Origin: Candidatus Regiella endosymbiont of Tuberolachnus salignus
Lineage (GTDB): Bacteria > Pseudomonadota > Gammaproteobacteria > Enterobacterales > Enterobacteriaceae
Direction: 5' to 3'
NCBI RefSeq assembly: GCF_964020115.1
Contig: NZ_OZ026542.1
Span: 1,116,001-1,180,000, forward strand
Length of the DNA: 64,000 nucleotides
The first letter of the stretch is position 1; every line of letters starts with the position of its first letter. The notes below the pieces were generated by a model that saw nothing but the letters and a program-made list of their open reading frames with translations, ran no database searches and was not told where the DNA came from. Of this stretch, positions 9,539-20,441 are shown one piece after another. The position numbers were made by a program, and so were the translations under genes.

Positions 9539-10654
9539 TTAAGGTTTATTCGCCAAATTATCATATAAATCTACATATGACCGAACCATCTTATCAGCGG
9601 TAAAATTTTGCCGATAGCGCGCTTCAGCCTGCTGCCCCATTTTTGCCGCGATTTCAGGGTTCTCCCACAAGTAACAGATCGCTTGCTTGAGTGCTATGGG
9701 ATTGCTGGGAGGGATCACTAATCCGGTAACATTAGCAATATTAATGAAGCTGGTACCGGTGCCAATTTCGCAAGAAATCATCGGTTTACCGTACATAGCG
9801 CCTTCCAGTAGAGAAATGCCAAAAGCTTCGGAACGTAGATGTGAAGGGAAAAGTACGCCGTAACATAGGCTAAGCAGTGCGATTTTATCTTCATCAGGCA
9901 AATTGCCTTGAAAGTAAACATGGTTTAAGCCAAACCTTGTAGCCTGTTTTTTCAGCGCCTGCTCAATGGAGCCGGAGCCGACAATCACGATCGGATAATT
10001 GAGCCCCTGTGCGGCCTCCAAAAGAATATGTAATCCTTTGTAATAACGCAGTACTCCGACAAACAAGAAAAATTTTGCCCCGATTTTTTCGCGCCAGTAT
10101 TGTAGTTTATGCGCCATTGGCGGCGGATAGGTGGCCTTGTCCAAACCAATGGGAATGACGCTAACCTTGTTTGATAATGGCTGCAACACTTCACTGGTAG
10201 TGAGGTAATTCGGTGACGTGGCGACAATGTGATCGACACTGGCTAAAAATCGTCTCTGCAGGGGGCGATAAAGTTTAAGCAGATACTGTTGTCGGATGAT
10301 GTCCGAATGATAGGTCACTACCGTTGGTTTTTTCACTTGAGTGACAAAGTGAACGACATCCATCAATGGCCATGGGAAGTGATAATGAACGATATCGGCC
10401 TGTTTAACCAACTGTGAAAAAAGCGAAAAGACCGAGGTAGAAAAACGGGTTGAAGCCAGTTGAAAATTCAGCTTGGCTTGGTGTACTAAATAACCGTCTA
10501 TCTCTATTGCTGTTGTTGCAGGATCGGAGCTTAAAGAAAGTACATTGGTTTTTATGCCCAGCTGACTACTTCCTTTGGCAATCTGATGGATACATTGTTC
10601 AATGCCTCCCATATCATTGGGAAAAGAGGCCTGATAAAAATGGAGAACTTTCAT
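9539..10654 (-). CDS. GT4 glycosyltransferase, WbdC/WbpZ-like
   Basis: A 371-residue GT-B retaining transferase. [19 protein letters not shown]-type YHFPWPLMD, VVTYHSDI, LFVGVLRYYKGLHIL and SEAFGISLLEG (EX7E) closely follow WbdC, the first mannosyltransferase of E. coli O9a-type O-polysaccharide, and WbpZ of Pseudomonas common antigen. It probably adds the first mannose or rhamnose of the adaptor region in the cytoplasm. ATGA overlap with the preceding gene. Confidence 0.85.
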   Translation of the reverse strand: MKVLHFYQASFPNDMGGIEQCIHQIAKGSSQLGIKTNVLSLSSDPATTAIEIDGYLVHQAKLNFQLASTRFSTSVFSLFSQLVKQADIVHYHFPWPLMDVVHFVTQVKKPTVVTYHSDIIRQQYLLKLYRPLQRRFLASVDHIVATSPNYLTTSEVLQPLSNKVSVIPIGLDKATYPPPMAHKLQYWREKIGAKFFLFVGVLRYYKGLHILLEAAQGLNYPIVIVGSGSIEQALKKQATRFGLNHVYFQGNLPDEDKIALLSLCYGVLFPSHLRSEAFGISLLEGAMYGKPMISCEIGTGTSFINIANVTGLVIPPSNPIALKQAICYLWENPEIAAKMGQQAEARYRQNFTADKMVRSYVDLYDNLANKP

Positions 10655-11811
10655 AAAATTATTGAATAAGCGAGTTTATACGCATTAAGCGTTGCCGCTG
10701 CTGTTTTATCCCAGGAGAAATGACTGGCTTGCTCCAAACCACGCGTTTTCGCCTTTGCACACCAGCTATCATCTTCTAAAGCCTGGATAAGCACATTATA
10801 TAGCGTATCGACATCGTCGGGAGGAACCAGCGCCCCCGCACTGCCCGCTACTTCAGGTAAAGAAGCCGCATTTGAACAAATAACCGGGATCCCCGAAGCC
10901 ATCGCCTCTAATACTGGTAAACCGAACCCCTCGTAGCGTGACGGATAGAGAAATACCCGTGCTCCGGCATAAAGTGACGGCAGTAAAGCCTCGTCAACAA
11001 AGTTAAGATAGCGCGCCCAGCCAGCTCGCTCACCGGCGCTTAAACGAGCACGTGTTTTTTCACTATTCCATCCTTCAAAGCCAACGACAATTAAAGGAAT
11101 ACGTTGCCTTAACGCATTAGGGATCTTTTCATATACATCAAGTAATAGGTCTATATTTTTACGTGGGTCTAGGGTGCCGACGAACAGTGAATAGGAGGCA
11201 AAATTCAATCCAAAGCGCAATAAAACCGGTGCTATTGTCGTGACCGGCCTAGGGTAATAATCAGCTGACACCGCCAGTGGTGTCACCAGAATGCGATCTA
11301 ATGGCCAACTGAAATAGGCGGCAATTTCACGCCGGGTAAACTCAGAATCGGTCAATATCAGTTGCGCACGTTTTAATGCTACCTGTATCTCTTTTTGCAT
11401 GTGCCGTACCCGGGCTGCAGGATGACATTGCGGCCACGAAAAGACAGACAAATCGTGGAAAGTCGTCACACAAGGACCTCGGTGAACGGGTAGATAATAA
11501 TTCGGGCCGTGAAACAGATAATCATTAAAACGACGTAATGAACGCGCTTGTAAGATGGTCGTGACATGGTGATATGACTTGGTTAATAGGCGGATGTTAC
11601 TTGCCAGGCGCCTTAAACCGACAGCGGTACGTTCTCTCTGTCCGGTTTTTGGGCGAGAAGGTAATGCGCTATTGACTCCGCCGGTGACGCTAAAATAAAA
11701 CAGGCTCTCGACATCAGACGCTGTGGATAAGCGACGTGCTAATTCGTAAGCGTAGCGCCCGATCCCGGTTAATGGATAGCGAATAGCATCGGTACCAAAT
11801 AATATTTTCAC
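10651..11811 (-). CDS. GT4 glycosyltransferase, WbdB/WbpY-like
   Basis: A GT4 enzyme with [20 protein letters not shown] near the start, a central [10 protein letters not shown] donor-loop and [16 protein letters not shown] (EX7E). The GTG at 11811 was chosen because it forms a GTGA overlap with the rmd stop codon; an ATG at 11835 would add eight residues. Such proteins are mannosyl/rhamnosyl transferases in ABC-exported O-antigens, acting after WbdC/WbpZ. The exact linkage cannot be read from sequence. Confidence 0.8.
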   Translation of the reverse strand: MKILFGTDAIRYPLTGIGRYAYELARRLSTASDVESLFYFSVTGGVNSALPSRPKTGQRERTAVGLRRLASNIRLLTKSYHHVTTILQARSLRRFNDYLFHGPNYYLPVHRGPCVTTFHDLSVFSWPQCHPAARVRHMQKEIQVALKRAQLILTDSEFTRREIAAYFSWPLDRILVTPLAVSADYYPRPVTTIAPVLLRFGLNFASYSLFVGTLDPRKNIDLLLDVYEKIPNALRQRIPLIVVGFEGWNSEKTRARLSAGERAGWARYLNFVDEALLPSLYAGARVFLYPSRYEGFGLPVLEAMASGIPVICSNAASLPEVAGSAGALVPPDDVDTLYNVLIQALEDDSWCAKAKTRGLEQASHFSWDKTAAATLNAYKLAYSIIL

Positions 11812-12707
11812 GGCAACGGGGAATGATACATCCATTCCAGTGTGTCATGAAGAGGAGGCATATTCCATGAACCAATAATACTACGTAGTAATTCGGCAGA
11901 GCCCAGTAATGAGCGCACTTCATTTTTTCGCACAAAAGTGGGATTGACTTTCACCTGTATAGCATAACCCGCCATCTTACCTACCCTTTCCACTACCTCT
12001 TGTAACGAGTGACTTTTGCCAGAACAAATATTAATCACTTTTCCGATTGGACGTACTTCTACCAGTCGCCGATAGGCATTCGCTACCGCCCTAACATCAC
12101 TGAAATCACGAAAAACATCACAGTTACCTAATTCAATGGTTGATGCTTTCCGTTGAAAATGACCGATGATTTTGGGCAACAAAAAAGCTTCCGATTGACC
12201 CACACCGGTATAATTAAAAGGGCGTGTAATGATGATGGGTAATCGGTCAAACCACAAACGCGCCATATTTTCCATAGCCAATTTGCTGACCGCATAATCG
12301 TTGGCAGGATTGGGCAGAGTAGATTCATCTAGCACACCCTGTTTAGTATTACCGTAAATATTGGCGCTACTGGCCAGTAATACACAGCCCACTTTTGGCG
12401 CTTCGGTTGCGATAGCATCGAGTAAATTGTGTGTACCTAATGTATTCACTTGATAAAATGCATCCACATCAGCCTTTCCGACAAAGGCTACCCCTGCGAG
12501 ATGCAATACAACATCAGGTTGACATGCCGCCACCACCCTATGTAACGCACTACGGTCAGTTAAATTTACCTGAGTATAGCGCGGCAAACAGGATGATCGC
12601 TCACCAATGCCATAAACCTCAAATCCTGCAGCTACCAATTCCGCTTCAACATAACGCCCAGTAAATCCCGTTAACCCGGTCACTAAAGCACGTTTATTCG
12701 TTGCCAT
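11808..12707 (-). CDS. rmd: GDP-6-deoxy-4-keto-D-mannose reductase (GDP-D-rhamnose synthesis)
   Basis: A 299-residue SDR with TGLTGFTGRYV (NAD(P)-binding), LASSANIYG and the catalytic YAVSK. Similarity to Rmd and position directly downstream of gmd (one-base gap) indicate that it reduces the Gmd product to GDP-D-rhamnose. Fcl (GDP-fucose synthase) is less likely from the sequence and neighbouring GTs. Supplies D-rhamnose to the ABC-type polysaccharide. Confidence 0.85.
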   Translation of the reverse strand: MATNKRALVTGLTGFTGRYVEAELVAAGFEVYGIGERSSCLPRYTQVNLTDRSALHRVVAACQPDVVLHLAGVAFVGKADVDAFYQVNTLGTHNLLDAIATEAPKVGCVLLASSANIYGNTKQGVLDESTLPNPANDYAVSKLAMENMARLWFDRLPIIITRPFNYTGVGQSEAFLLPKIIGHFQRKASTIELGNCDVFRDFSDVRAVANAYRRLVEVRPIGKVINICSGKSHSLQEVVERVGKMAGYAIQVKVNPTFVRKNEVRSLLGSAELLRSIIGSWNMPPLHDTLEWMYHSPLP

Positions 12708-12708
12708 A

Positions 12709-13788
<1,080 letters not shown>

Positions 13789-13832
13789 TTAAATTAAAGA
13801 AAAAAGCCAGGCAGCTGGCGTTCGTAGCACCA

Positions 13833-14268
13833 TCATTCCGGAAAAAATGTATTATCCATTATCTGTTCGAATGTCCAAGGGCATTTATCAGGAAAAATAC
13901 TTTCGGTGATTCCTGTTTCTTTTGCGGCAGAAAGTCTTGCATACTCGTATACTGTGGCTAGGCGCTCTTCTTTTTTGTTTTTCAGACTTGGATTTTCATT
14001 CAAGCAGTCGACAAATTTTTTACGTTGTTCTTTAATCGTAATAAGCAGCCAGCTTTTGCCTCTTCGGCTGTCCTGATATTTCCATTTCAGGAGATGAGCA
14101 AGTAGCTTTTCAAGTCTAGATTCAAGCTCTCTGCGTTCACTTCGACCCATTGCTTCTATCTTCCTCCAGCAAATTTTCTGCATCTAACTCATTGAAACGT
14201 CGGCTACGGAGTAAATTTGCCTGTTCTTGACTCCAGCGGTAAAAATCATCGTCATAAAGCGTGGTCAT
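13833..14268 (-). pseudogene. DUF29 family protein, copy 1, frameshifted
   Basis: A good ribosome site (GGAGG) precedes ATG 14268, which opens MTTLYDDDFYRWSQEQANLL, the DUF29 start. Near 14160 an extra G in the GAGGAAGATAGAAG region shifts the frame; the rest of the domain (AMGRSERRELESRLE...CPWTFEQIMD) continues in the other frame to 13833. Total length, 436 bases, is one more than a multiple of three, as expected for a +1 insertion. DUF29 function is unknown. It lies upstream of gmd and does not look like a polysaccharide gene. Confidence 0.8.
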
Positions 14269-14311
14269 AACTTCCTCCGTTTTTTGTTGGGTGCATACCT
14301 GTAGTGACTAA

Positions 14312-14743
14312 CTATTCTGGAAAAAATTCGTTATTTATCGTTTGATCAAAGCTCCAGGGACAGTGTTTGGGAAAAATCTCTTCGTTCAGACCGGTTTCCC
14401 TAGCAGCGGATAGAATGGCGTCTCCATAAGCATCTGTCATTAATGTATTGAGTTCGTTTTGTAAGCTGGGGCTTTTTGCCAGCCGGCGTACCATTTTTCG
14501 GCGCTGTTCTACAATAGTGAGTCGACAGCTTCTCCCGTGGTGTGAGGGTTGAAATAGCCATTTTAGCAAATGGATAAACAACACTTCGAGTCGTGATTCC
14601 AATTCATTCCTCTGGCTATTGCCCATGCCCTCTATCTCCTGCAAGAGGTTTTGCGTATCTAACTAGTTTAGGTGACCAGAACGGAGCAAATCAGCTTGTT
14701 CTTGTGTCCAACCGTAAAAATTATTGTGGTAATGGGCAGTCAT
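14312..14743 (-). pseudogene. DUF29 family protein, copy 2, in-frame amber codon
   Basis: Starts at ATG 14743 after GGAGA with MTAHYHNNFYGWTQEQADLL, parallel to copy 1. After about 26 codons an in-frame TAG interrupts it (…GHLN-stop-LDTQNLLQEIEGMG), where copy 1 and the family have an acidic residue, so GAG to TAG is the simplest change. The remaining 110 codons stay open and well conserved. Reinitiation at a TTG (14644) could still give a truncated product. Tandem paralogue of copy 1. Confidence 0.8.
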
Positions 14744-14837
14744 ATTTTCTCCATTATTTTATTTACTGTAAGACGGCGAGAGCATCAACTTACTGTTGTT
14801 TTTAATGCGTTGCTAATTGCATCCATAAGAAAACCAT

Positions 14838-14962
14838 ATACCCTTCTCCTTTGAAGTTGCCGCTAGGCGGCAAGGGTATGAGACCGATGAGCGTAGATAG
14901 ACTACGTGATTCGGCGAACCCCCGCAGCCAACAACGCAGTGGCTTCAAAGGCGAGGGGTATA
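14838..14962 (+). repeat. ERIC element, copy B (125 bp)
   Basis: TATACCC...GGGTATA ends, near-complete length, shares the GTAGATAGACTACGTGATTCGG core with copies A, C and E. Its plus strand has the conserved frame MSVDRLRDS. It occupies the space between the DUF29 pseudogenes and the GT-C gene at 15041; the rest of 14744-15040 shows no gene. Confidence 0.9.
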
Positions 14963-15040
14963 GTGTCATCCGTTTTCAGTACTGCCCAGCAGCACCCTAA
15001 TATTAGAACACTGCAATATTATCCACATGCTCTCCACCGA

Positions 15041-17335
15041 TTACACTGCTTCAATACGCAAATTTATAAAGCCGATACCTAATAATCGGGCATCCGAGTT
15101 AATCCCTAGTTGCTGAGGTGAAGTAGGATTAGGGGGCACAAATTCGATAAAATCTACTGATTTTTGTAACAAGTCGAAGGGGATGCGTAATTGGTTAACG
15201 TCATTCAACATTTTAATCTTCTGTTCTTGCTCTCCAATTTTTATAACAAGATCATGATCTACATTTGGGCCAAAGGGGCGAGCCGTCAAAACCAATGTGA
15301 ATTTTTGTGGTAAGGGGGAAAAAAAATCTAGCCTGACTTTTGAAGCCACTTTTGCGTCTGACCAGCGACCCCAAGGCTCATATCCAGATAATCCCTTTAC
15401 ATCACGAATAAACTCCGGCCAGCTAGAACGAGTGAAATCTATACCGTCAATAAGGTTAGCAGGGTAACGTGGCCCAAGTTTATCGGCCACATAGCCTGCT
15501 TTCTGCATAATTTGGGTGCTAGTCAAAGTACTAAAATCGAGCTGGGATGGAGAATCAATGCGAAAAAAAACAACCTTATCATCCGCCCGTTTTAATTGAG
15601 GAGGTTTACCTAATAGCACTGAGAGTCTTTCGATTAAAACTTTTGCGTTATCTTCAAAACCACGTTTATCGATGTAGATCCCAGCGAACCCTAGACGTTT
15701 AATCACATCAAGTTGCTTTTCAATCGGTTCCTGCGCCAGCGCGCGATAGAACAGATCACCTTCACGCCCCTTCATACCTGCATAATTCCAACGCAATGAG
15801 CGTGAATGAACAAAACCAGACATTAAATCATAGGTATGCAATCGATGTTGTGGCGCTGTTTCAGGAAAACGCATATAAGGGAGCTGATAGATTGCACTAT
15901 TTACAGGAACACTACTTTCAATTTGATTGATAAAATCTCTGTCGAGTTTAAATAGGTGCTTAACGTGTTCGTTGCTCACTCCATTTGGTTTGGTCTGGTC
16001 ATATAAACCTAAGCAAACAATAAGAATAGATGGAATAGCAAGGATAATAGTAGGATTTTTAGGCGAAAAATAGCGATGAATAACCAATTGCATACCGAGA
16101 AAGAATGCCGAAATTGCTCCGAATGCAATAAATACACTTATTCGATTCCATCCACGAATCATGGGTGATACGGTTACAGCAAATAAGGATCCCAATCCAC
16201 CTATGGTACCAAATAAAAAGAGAACCAAGACCACCAATGCTAGAAATGCAAGCCGCTCGTCGATTTTCATCCCTGCTAGTCTGACAAGAATGAGTAAACC
16301 TAATAGAAAGAAACCAGCACTACCTACTACACCGAGTGAAGAGAAACTATTTTCATTGATTAGGGGGAAATGGGTATTATATTTATCTGTTATATGCCGC
16401 AACGTTTCATTTCTATGATCAGGTCTTGGCAATATTAACTGCATTAGCTTAAAACCATAAACTTCAGACTCCATAGGTGACCTGATAGCCACCTCTAAGT
16501 TTGCGCCATTGAGCTTTTTATGAATCAAATTGGATCCAATATTTAACAATACCCCGAAAATAATAATAGAAATGAGGGATAATGCTGGCAGCATAGTATA
16601 AGCATTTCTATTTTTTGCCCAAGCGGCCATAGCTGATACGACAAGAACGATCACACCGAAAAATGCATAGTAGACACCAAACGAAGCAAGGATGATGAAG
16701 CCAAGAAATATTCCCGAAAATAAAATAGGTGAACGCCATGACAAAAACTGATTAGCTTGGTTGATAAAAATGTGGTACCCCGCGTAGAAGAAAATCGGGA
16801 TAGCGAAATACCAGGTATAAAATAAATGGCCAATTCTCAGAAAATGAAAAGGAAGGAATACAAAAAGCAGTGCAGCACTCGCAGCATACATTTTTGATAG
16901 ACTAAAAGTTCGTAACACACAGAACGATGAAATAAAGGTGACCGGAAAACTCAATAAAAAACAGAGAGTCAAGGCAGAATAGTAATTACCACTCAGCAAA
17001 CCAAACAATTTTATAATGATATAACTACCAGAGTCCGAACCGGGATAATCCAGAAAATTTGAACCAAAGGGGTAACCACTGCGCGGATTATCAAAAATCC
17101 ATCCCTCAATAACCCTTTGTGCTTGCCAGGCAAGAAACAAGTTATCCCCAGTGTAACCCAAGGGAGCACTCAAGTTTGGTAGCAAGCCCATAGGCCAACC
17201 TGAAAGTAAAATGCTAGCGAATAACCAGGAGAATATTGCTCCCAGAATCCACCATCGCCATTCGGTCAGAAAAGTCTTCATTAATGGCTGAAGTGGGGTA
17301 GAATCTGTTTTTTTTTCTGTTATCTCAATTGTCAT
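15041..17335 (-). CDS. Multi-pass membrane glycosyltransferase (GT-C type) with C-terminal beta domain
   Basis: 764 residues. A short cytoplasmic start, then roughly ten or more hydrophobic segments from about residue 28 to 430, with an early acidic loop (LGYTGDNLFLAWQ), the topology of GT-C polyprenol-phosphate-sugar transferases. A soluble part follows, and after about residue 640 comes a beta-rich module with YEPWGRWSDAKV, FGPNVDHD and PTSPQQLGINSDARLLGIGF, a type I know as DUF7024-like. It lies 47 bases after gtrB and so probably is the third, specificity-giving member of a GtrA-GtrB-Gtr(type) side-chain module that decorates polysaccharide in the periplasm. The sugar is unknown. Confidence 0.7.
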   Translation of the reverse strand: MTIEITEKKTDSTPLQPLMKTFLTEWRWWILGAIFSWLFASILLSGWPMGLLPNLSAPLGYTGDNLFLAWQAQRVIEGWIFDNPRSGYPFGSNFLDYPGSDSGSYIIIKLFGLLSGNYYSALTLCFLLSFPVTFISSFCVLRTFSLSKMYAASAALLFVFLPFHFLRIGHLFYTWYFAIPIFFYAGYHIFINQANQFLSWRSPILFSGIFLGFIILASFGVYYAFFGVIVLVVSAMAAWAKNRNAYTMLPALSLISIIIFGVLLNIGSNLIHKKLNGANLEVAIRSPMESEVYGFKLMQLILPRPDHRNETLRHITDKYNTHFPLINENSFSSLGVVGSAGFFLLGLLILVRLAGMKIDERLAFLALVVLVLFLFGTIGGLGSLFAVTVSPMIRGWNRISVFIAFGAISAFFLGMQLVIHRYFSPKNPTIILAIPSILIVCLGLYDQTKPNGVSNEHVKHLFKLDRDFINQIESSVPVNSAIYQLPYMRFPETAPQHRLHTYDLMSGFVHSRSLRWNYAGMKGREGDLFYRALAQEPIEKQLDVIKRLGFAGIYIDKRGFEDNAKVLIERLSVLLGKPPQLKRADDKVVFFRIDSPSQLDFSTLTSTQIMQKAGYVADKLGPRYPANLIDGIDFTRSSWPEFIRDVKGLSGYEPWGRWSDAKVASKVRLDFFSPLPQKFTLVLTARPFGPNVDHDLVIKIGEQEQKIKMLNDVNQLRIPFDLLQKSVDFIEFVPPNPTSPQQLGINSDARLLGIGFINLRIEAV

Positions 17336-17382
17336 TATGTTTATCCATTTTCTTGATTACCGTTTGATATTGATGATAAATA

Positions 17383-18312
17383 TCAAAAATTTATCCTTTC
17401 TAGTTCAATAACTAGAGGCACATTACGCACTTGCGTTTGAATGGAGCCGATATACTCTCCGAGTAAACCCAAAAAAAGCATTTGTAAACCACCCAAAAAG
17501 AACATTCCGACAAGAAGTGGCGCTGTACCCATGGAAAAGGCATCCCAAAACAACAATTTTTGTATTAAATAGATTAATGAAATAACAAAACTAACGGTAG
17601 CTATGCCAAATCCGCCGAAAACCATCATGCGCAGTGGCACTTTGGAATGTTTCGTGATCCCCAGCATGGCAAGATCATAAAGTGAATAAAAATTAGTGCT
17701 GGTTACGCCACGAGTCCGCCGAGGCTGTTTAAAGGGAATTGTAGCGATAGGGAAACCAATCTCACAAACCAAACCACGAAAATAAGGGTAGGGATCCTTG
17801 ATATTGCGCATGATATCAATCAATTCCCGATCAAATAAGCCTGCACCCGTGGCATTGGGTACTAGTGTCACTTCCGCAATATGAGTGATCATTTTGTAAT
17901 ACATGCGGCGTACAAAAAACATCCAGCGAGATTCTTCACTTTCTGGCTTCACTGCCATCACGGTTTTATATCCTTCTTCCCATTTTTTTACAAATTCCCT
18001 GATCATTTCGGGGGGATCTTGTAAATCCGCTGTAATAAGGATCGATGCATCTCCAGAAGACTGTAACAACCCGTAAAAAGGCGAACGAATAGAGCCAAAA
18101 TTACGGGCGTTAACAATAATCTTTAAATGTGAATCGCTGGCCGCGAGTTCTTTGAGTATTGCCACTGTGCGATCAGTGGAATGATTGTCAATACATATGT
18201 GTTCATAATCATAAGGTAATGACGCCATCACCTCTTTCACCCGACTATAGAGTTCTGTAACATTTTCTTCTTCATTGTAGCAAGGAGTGATAATACTGAT
18301 GCGTTTAGTCAT
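17383..18312 (-). CDS. Polyprenyl-phosphate glycosyltransferase (GtrB-like, GT2)
   Basis: GT2 domain with ISIITPCYNEEENV, DNHSTDRT, LITADLQDPPEM and a C-terminal pair of transmembrane helices ([17 protein letters not shown]), the GtrB/DPM1 layout. It transfers a sugar from a nucleotide donor to undecaprenyl phosphate on the cytoplasmic face. ATG 18312 overlaps the gtrA stop by eight bases; an ATG at 18324 is also possible. The preceding gtrA and following GT-C gene complete the three-gene module. Confidence 0.85.
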   Translation of the reverse strand: MTKRISIITPCYNEEENVTELYSRVKEVMASLPYDYEHICIDNHSTDRTVAILKELAASDSHLKIIVNARNFGSIRSPFYGLLQSSGDASILITADLQDPPEMIREFVKKWEEGYKTVMAVKPESEESRWMFFVRRMYYKMITHIAEVTLVPNATGAGLFDRELIDIMRNIKDPYPYFRGLVCEIGFPIATIPFKQPRRTRGVTSTNFYSLYDLAMLGITKHSKVPLRMMVFGGFGIATVSFVISLIYLIQKLLFWDAFSMGTAPLLVGMFFLGGLQMLFLGLLGEYIGSIQTQVRNVPLVIELERINF

Positions 18313-18712
18313 GTTTGAAGACATATCGGCAATTTAACCTGTATGTTAATAATGAAATGGGGAAAACCATTAATAGAAAGCTTTGATAAGGATGAATGCC
18401 TATATGCTTAAGTATGGCCATACTCATGATATTGATGCAATAAACAAACAAATACACCAAGATAAAAGAAATAATCCTGGCGTTATCATTAGAATAAAAA
18501 ACCAGTCTGCTCGTAGTGTAAAAATTAAATAGCGTCCCGAATACGGTTGCTCCAGCAAGCGCTAAGCTGTAATGCCATCCCAACCACAGCATAAACGCGA
18601 AAATAGCATAGCCAACAATTGTGTTTAAGCCACCTACTGCCAAAAAATTAAGCAGACGTATTTTACCTTTTAAGGCGGCCTTAATGGTTATTAAGAGGCG
18701 AGCAAACATCAT
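18305..18712 (-). CDS. GtrA family flippase
   Basis: 135 residues, four transmembrane segments, with FLAVGGLNTIVGYAIF and FNFYTTSRLVF typical of GtrA. It is believed to flip undecaprenyl-phosphate-sugar to the periplasm for the GT-C transferase. It follows the transketolase subunit gene by five bases. Confidence 0.85.
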   Translation of the reverse strand: MMFARLLITIKAALKGKIRLLNFLAVGGLNTIVGYAIFAFMLWLGWHYSLALAGATVFGTLFNFYTTSRLVFYSNDNARIISFILVYLFVYCINIMSMAILKHIGIHPYQSFLLMVFPISLLTYRLNCRYVFKHD

Positions 18713-18717
18713 TAAAA

Positions 18718-19629
18718 TTAACGCATTAATCCGGCAAGAGTGAGGTTTGCAGTGCGCCGCAGGTGATCTTGACTACCGGAAGTCCATATAAATTGGTTAG
18801 GAATGCCGATACGTTGAACAGGGGGCATGTGATCAAGCTCACCCTTGGCATAAAGATCGCTAAAGGCTTCTATAATAGAGCTACCAAAGCCCCCATTCAA
18901 TTGATGTTCTTCAACAGTAACGAAAGTATCAAAACATCCAGCAAGTTCGACAAGTTTTTCAGGTAAGTAGCCACCGACAAAAGGAACACTAAAGACTGCC
19001 CAATCAGTATCAAACTGTTTCAGTTCAGCCATAATAGATCCGAGGATTGCCCCAGTTGTCAGTACGGCAGTACCTTCTCCGGAACGCACGGTAATAAACA
19101 TGCCTGGTGCTATCGTTAGCGGTTGTGTAGCATCATGGATACAGGCTTCACCCGTTTTATTGAGACGCACATACCCTGGACCTTGGTGAGTAACCATAAA
19201 ATCGGCAGCCGCTATGGCTTCTAGCGGATCAGCGGGAGCACAAAGAGTCATATTGGGAATAGCGCGTAACATGGCTACATCTTCAGTGGCGTGATGAGAG
19301 ACACCCAGAGCACCGTAGGCATAACCTGCTCCGACAGCAACAATTTTCACATTCGCTTGGTGATAACAGACGTCATAACGGATTTGCTCCATGCATCGCA
19401 AAGTAGGAAAATTGCCGATGGAGTAAGTGAATACATTATAACCCTCACGCGCTAGACCCACGGCCACTTGCGTCATATTTTGTTCTGCGATACCAACATT
19501 GAGATAGCGATCAGGAAAATTGTCGGCAAAAGGCTCGAGCACTGCATAACCGAGATCACCACAGAGTAGAAAAATATCTTCATGCAAGGCGGCGAGTTTG
19601 CATAGATGGTTAATGAAAGTGTTGCGCAC
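18718..19629 (-). CDS. Transketolase-like, C-terminal subunit
   Basis: 303 residues with the pyrimidine-binding and C-terminal domains of a transketolase. VGIAEQNMTQVAVGLA carries the catalytic Glu that activates thiamine diphosphate. It begins with GTG overlapping the TAG stop of the N-terminal subunit by one base. Split transketolases in sugar clusters transfer two-carbon ketol units; the neighbours rfbFGH and an SDR suggest the acceptor is a CDP-4-keto-dideoxyhexose. A role in pentose metabolism is less likely here. Confidence 0.85.
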   Translation of the reverse strand: MRNTFINHLCKLAALHEDIFLLCGDLGYAVLEPFADNFPDRYLNVGIAEQNMTQVAVGLAREGYNVFTYSIGNFPTLRCMEQIRYDVCYHQANVKIVAVGAGYAYGALGVSHHATEDVAMLRAIPNMTLCAPADPLEAIAAADFMVTHQGPGYVRLNKTGEACIHDATQPLTIAPGMFITVRSGEGTAVLTTGAILGSIMAELKQFDTDWAVFSVPFVGGYLPEKLVELAGCFDTFVTVEEHQLNGGFGSSIIEAFSDLYAKGELDHMPPVQRIGIPNQFIWTSGSQDHLRRTANLTLAGLMR

Positions 19630-20441
19630 TATATTGCCCCTAATTCAATGAGAGCCCTTTGGTAGTCGGCATCAGTTGGAGATTGATAATGCCAGGCAAG
19701 ACAATTTTCCATAAAACTCACCCCTTTTCCTTTGATAGTATGTGCTATCACACATTTAGGCTTACTCTCCTGGTTTGCTTTCATTTTGTGTAATACTGTC
19801 TGCAAATCATCAAGCGAATGGCCATCCACTTCGCAAACATGCCAATTAAATGCGCTAAATTTTTCCGCCAGTGGCTCGAGATTCATCACTTCCGCTACAG
19901 AGCCAAAGCTTTGCAGCTTATTATAATCGACCACTACCACTAAATTATCTAACTTATTATGGGCGGCAAAGAGGATGGCTTCCCAGTTAGAGCCCTCATC
20001 AAGTTCTCCATCGCTTAGGATAGCAAATACAGAATAGTTATTCTGTTTGCGTTTTCCCGCTAGCGCAGAGCCACAGGCCACACCAAGAGCGTGGCCAAGG
20101 CTGCCAGTGGATAGCTCAACCCCGGGCAATTTGTGATTAACATGAGAGGTAAAGTAACTGCCATCTGCTGTAAAATCTTCAACTAGAGAAGACTCGGAGA
20201 AAAATTTGCGAATAGCTAAAGCTGCATACAAAGCAGTGCAAGCATGGCCTTTACTATAAAAAAGCCGATCACGCTGCGGATGCCGTGAATTTTCAGGGCT
20301 GACATTCAGTACTCCGCCATATAAAACCGCGAGAATATCTGCTACCGAAAAGGCTCCGCTGATATGTGAGGCACGTTTAAGAAAGCACAGCTTCAATACC
20401 AGTAATCGTATTTGCTGTGCATAGGTTGCAATATCCATCAT
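19629..20441 (-). CDS. Transketolase-like, N-terminal subunit
   Basis: 270 residues covering the thiamine-diphosphate domain: SKGHACTALYA, GSLGHALGVACG, and SDGELDEGSNWEA...DYNKLQ, which is the GDG-N cofactor motif with S in place of the first G. It has an ATGA overlap with the SDR gene upstream and a one-base overlap with the C-terminal subunit, so the three are probably made together. Acts with the product of 18718-19629. Confidence 0.87.
   Translation of the reverse strand: MMDIATYAQQIRLLVLKLCFLKRASHISGAFSVADILAVLYGGVLNVSPENSRHPQRDRLFYSKGHACTALYAALAIRKFFSESSLVEDFTADGSYFTSHVNHKLPGVELSTGSLGHALGVACGSALAGKRKQNNYSVFAILSDGELDEGSNWEAILFAAHNKLDNLVVVVDYNKLQSFGSVAEVMNLEPLAEKFSAFNWHVCEVDGHSLDDLQTVLHKMKANQESKPKCVIAHTIKGKGVSFMENCLAWHYQSPTDADYQRALIELGAI

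Noticed and set aside
12081-12090. GGCGGTAGCG on the minus strand within rmd as an ops site
   Set aside because: Correct strand, but the final TG is AA and it lies inside rmd at the far end of the cluster; probably coding coincidence.
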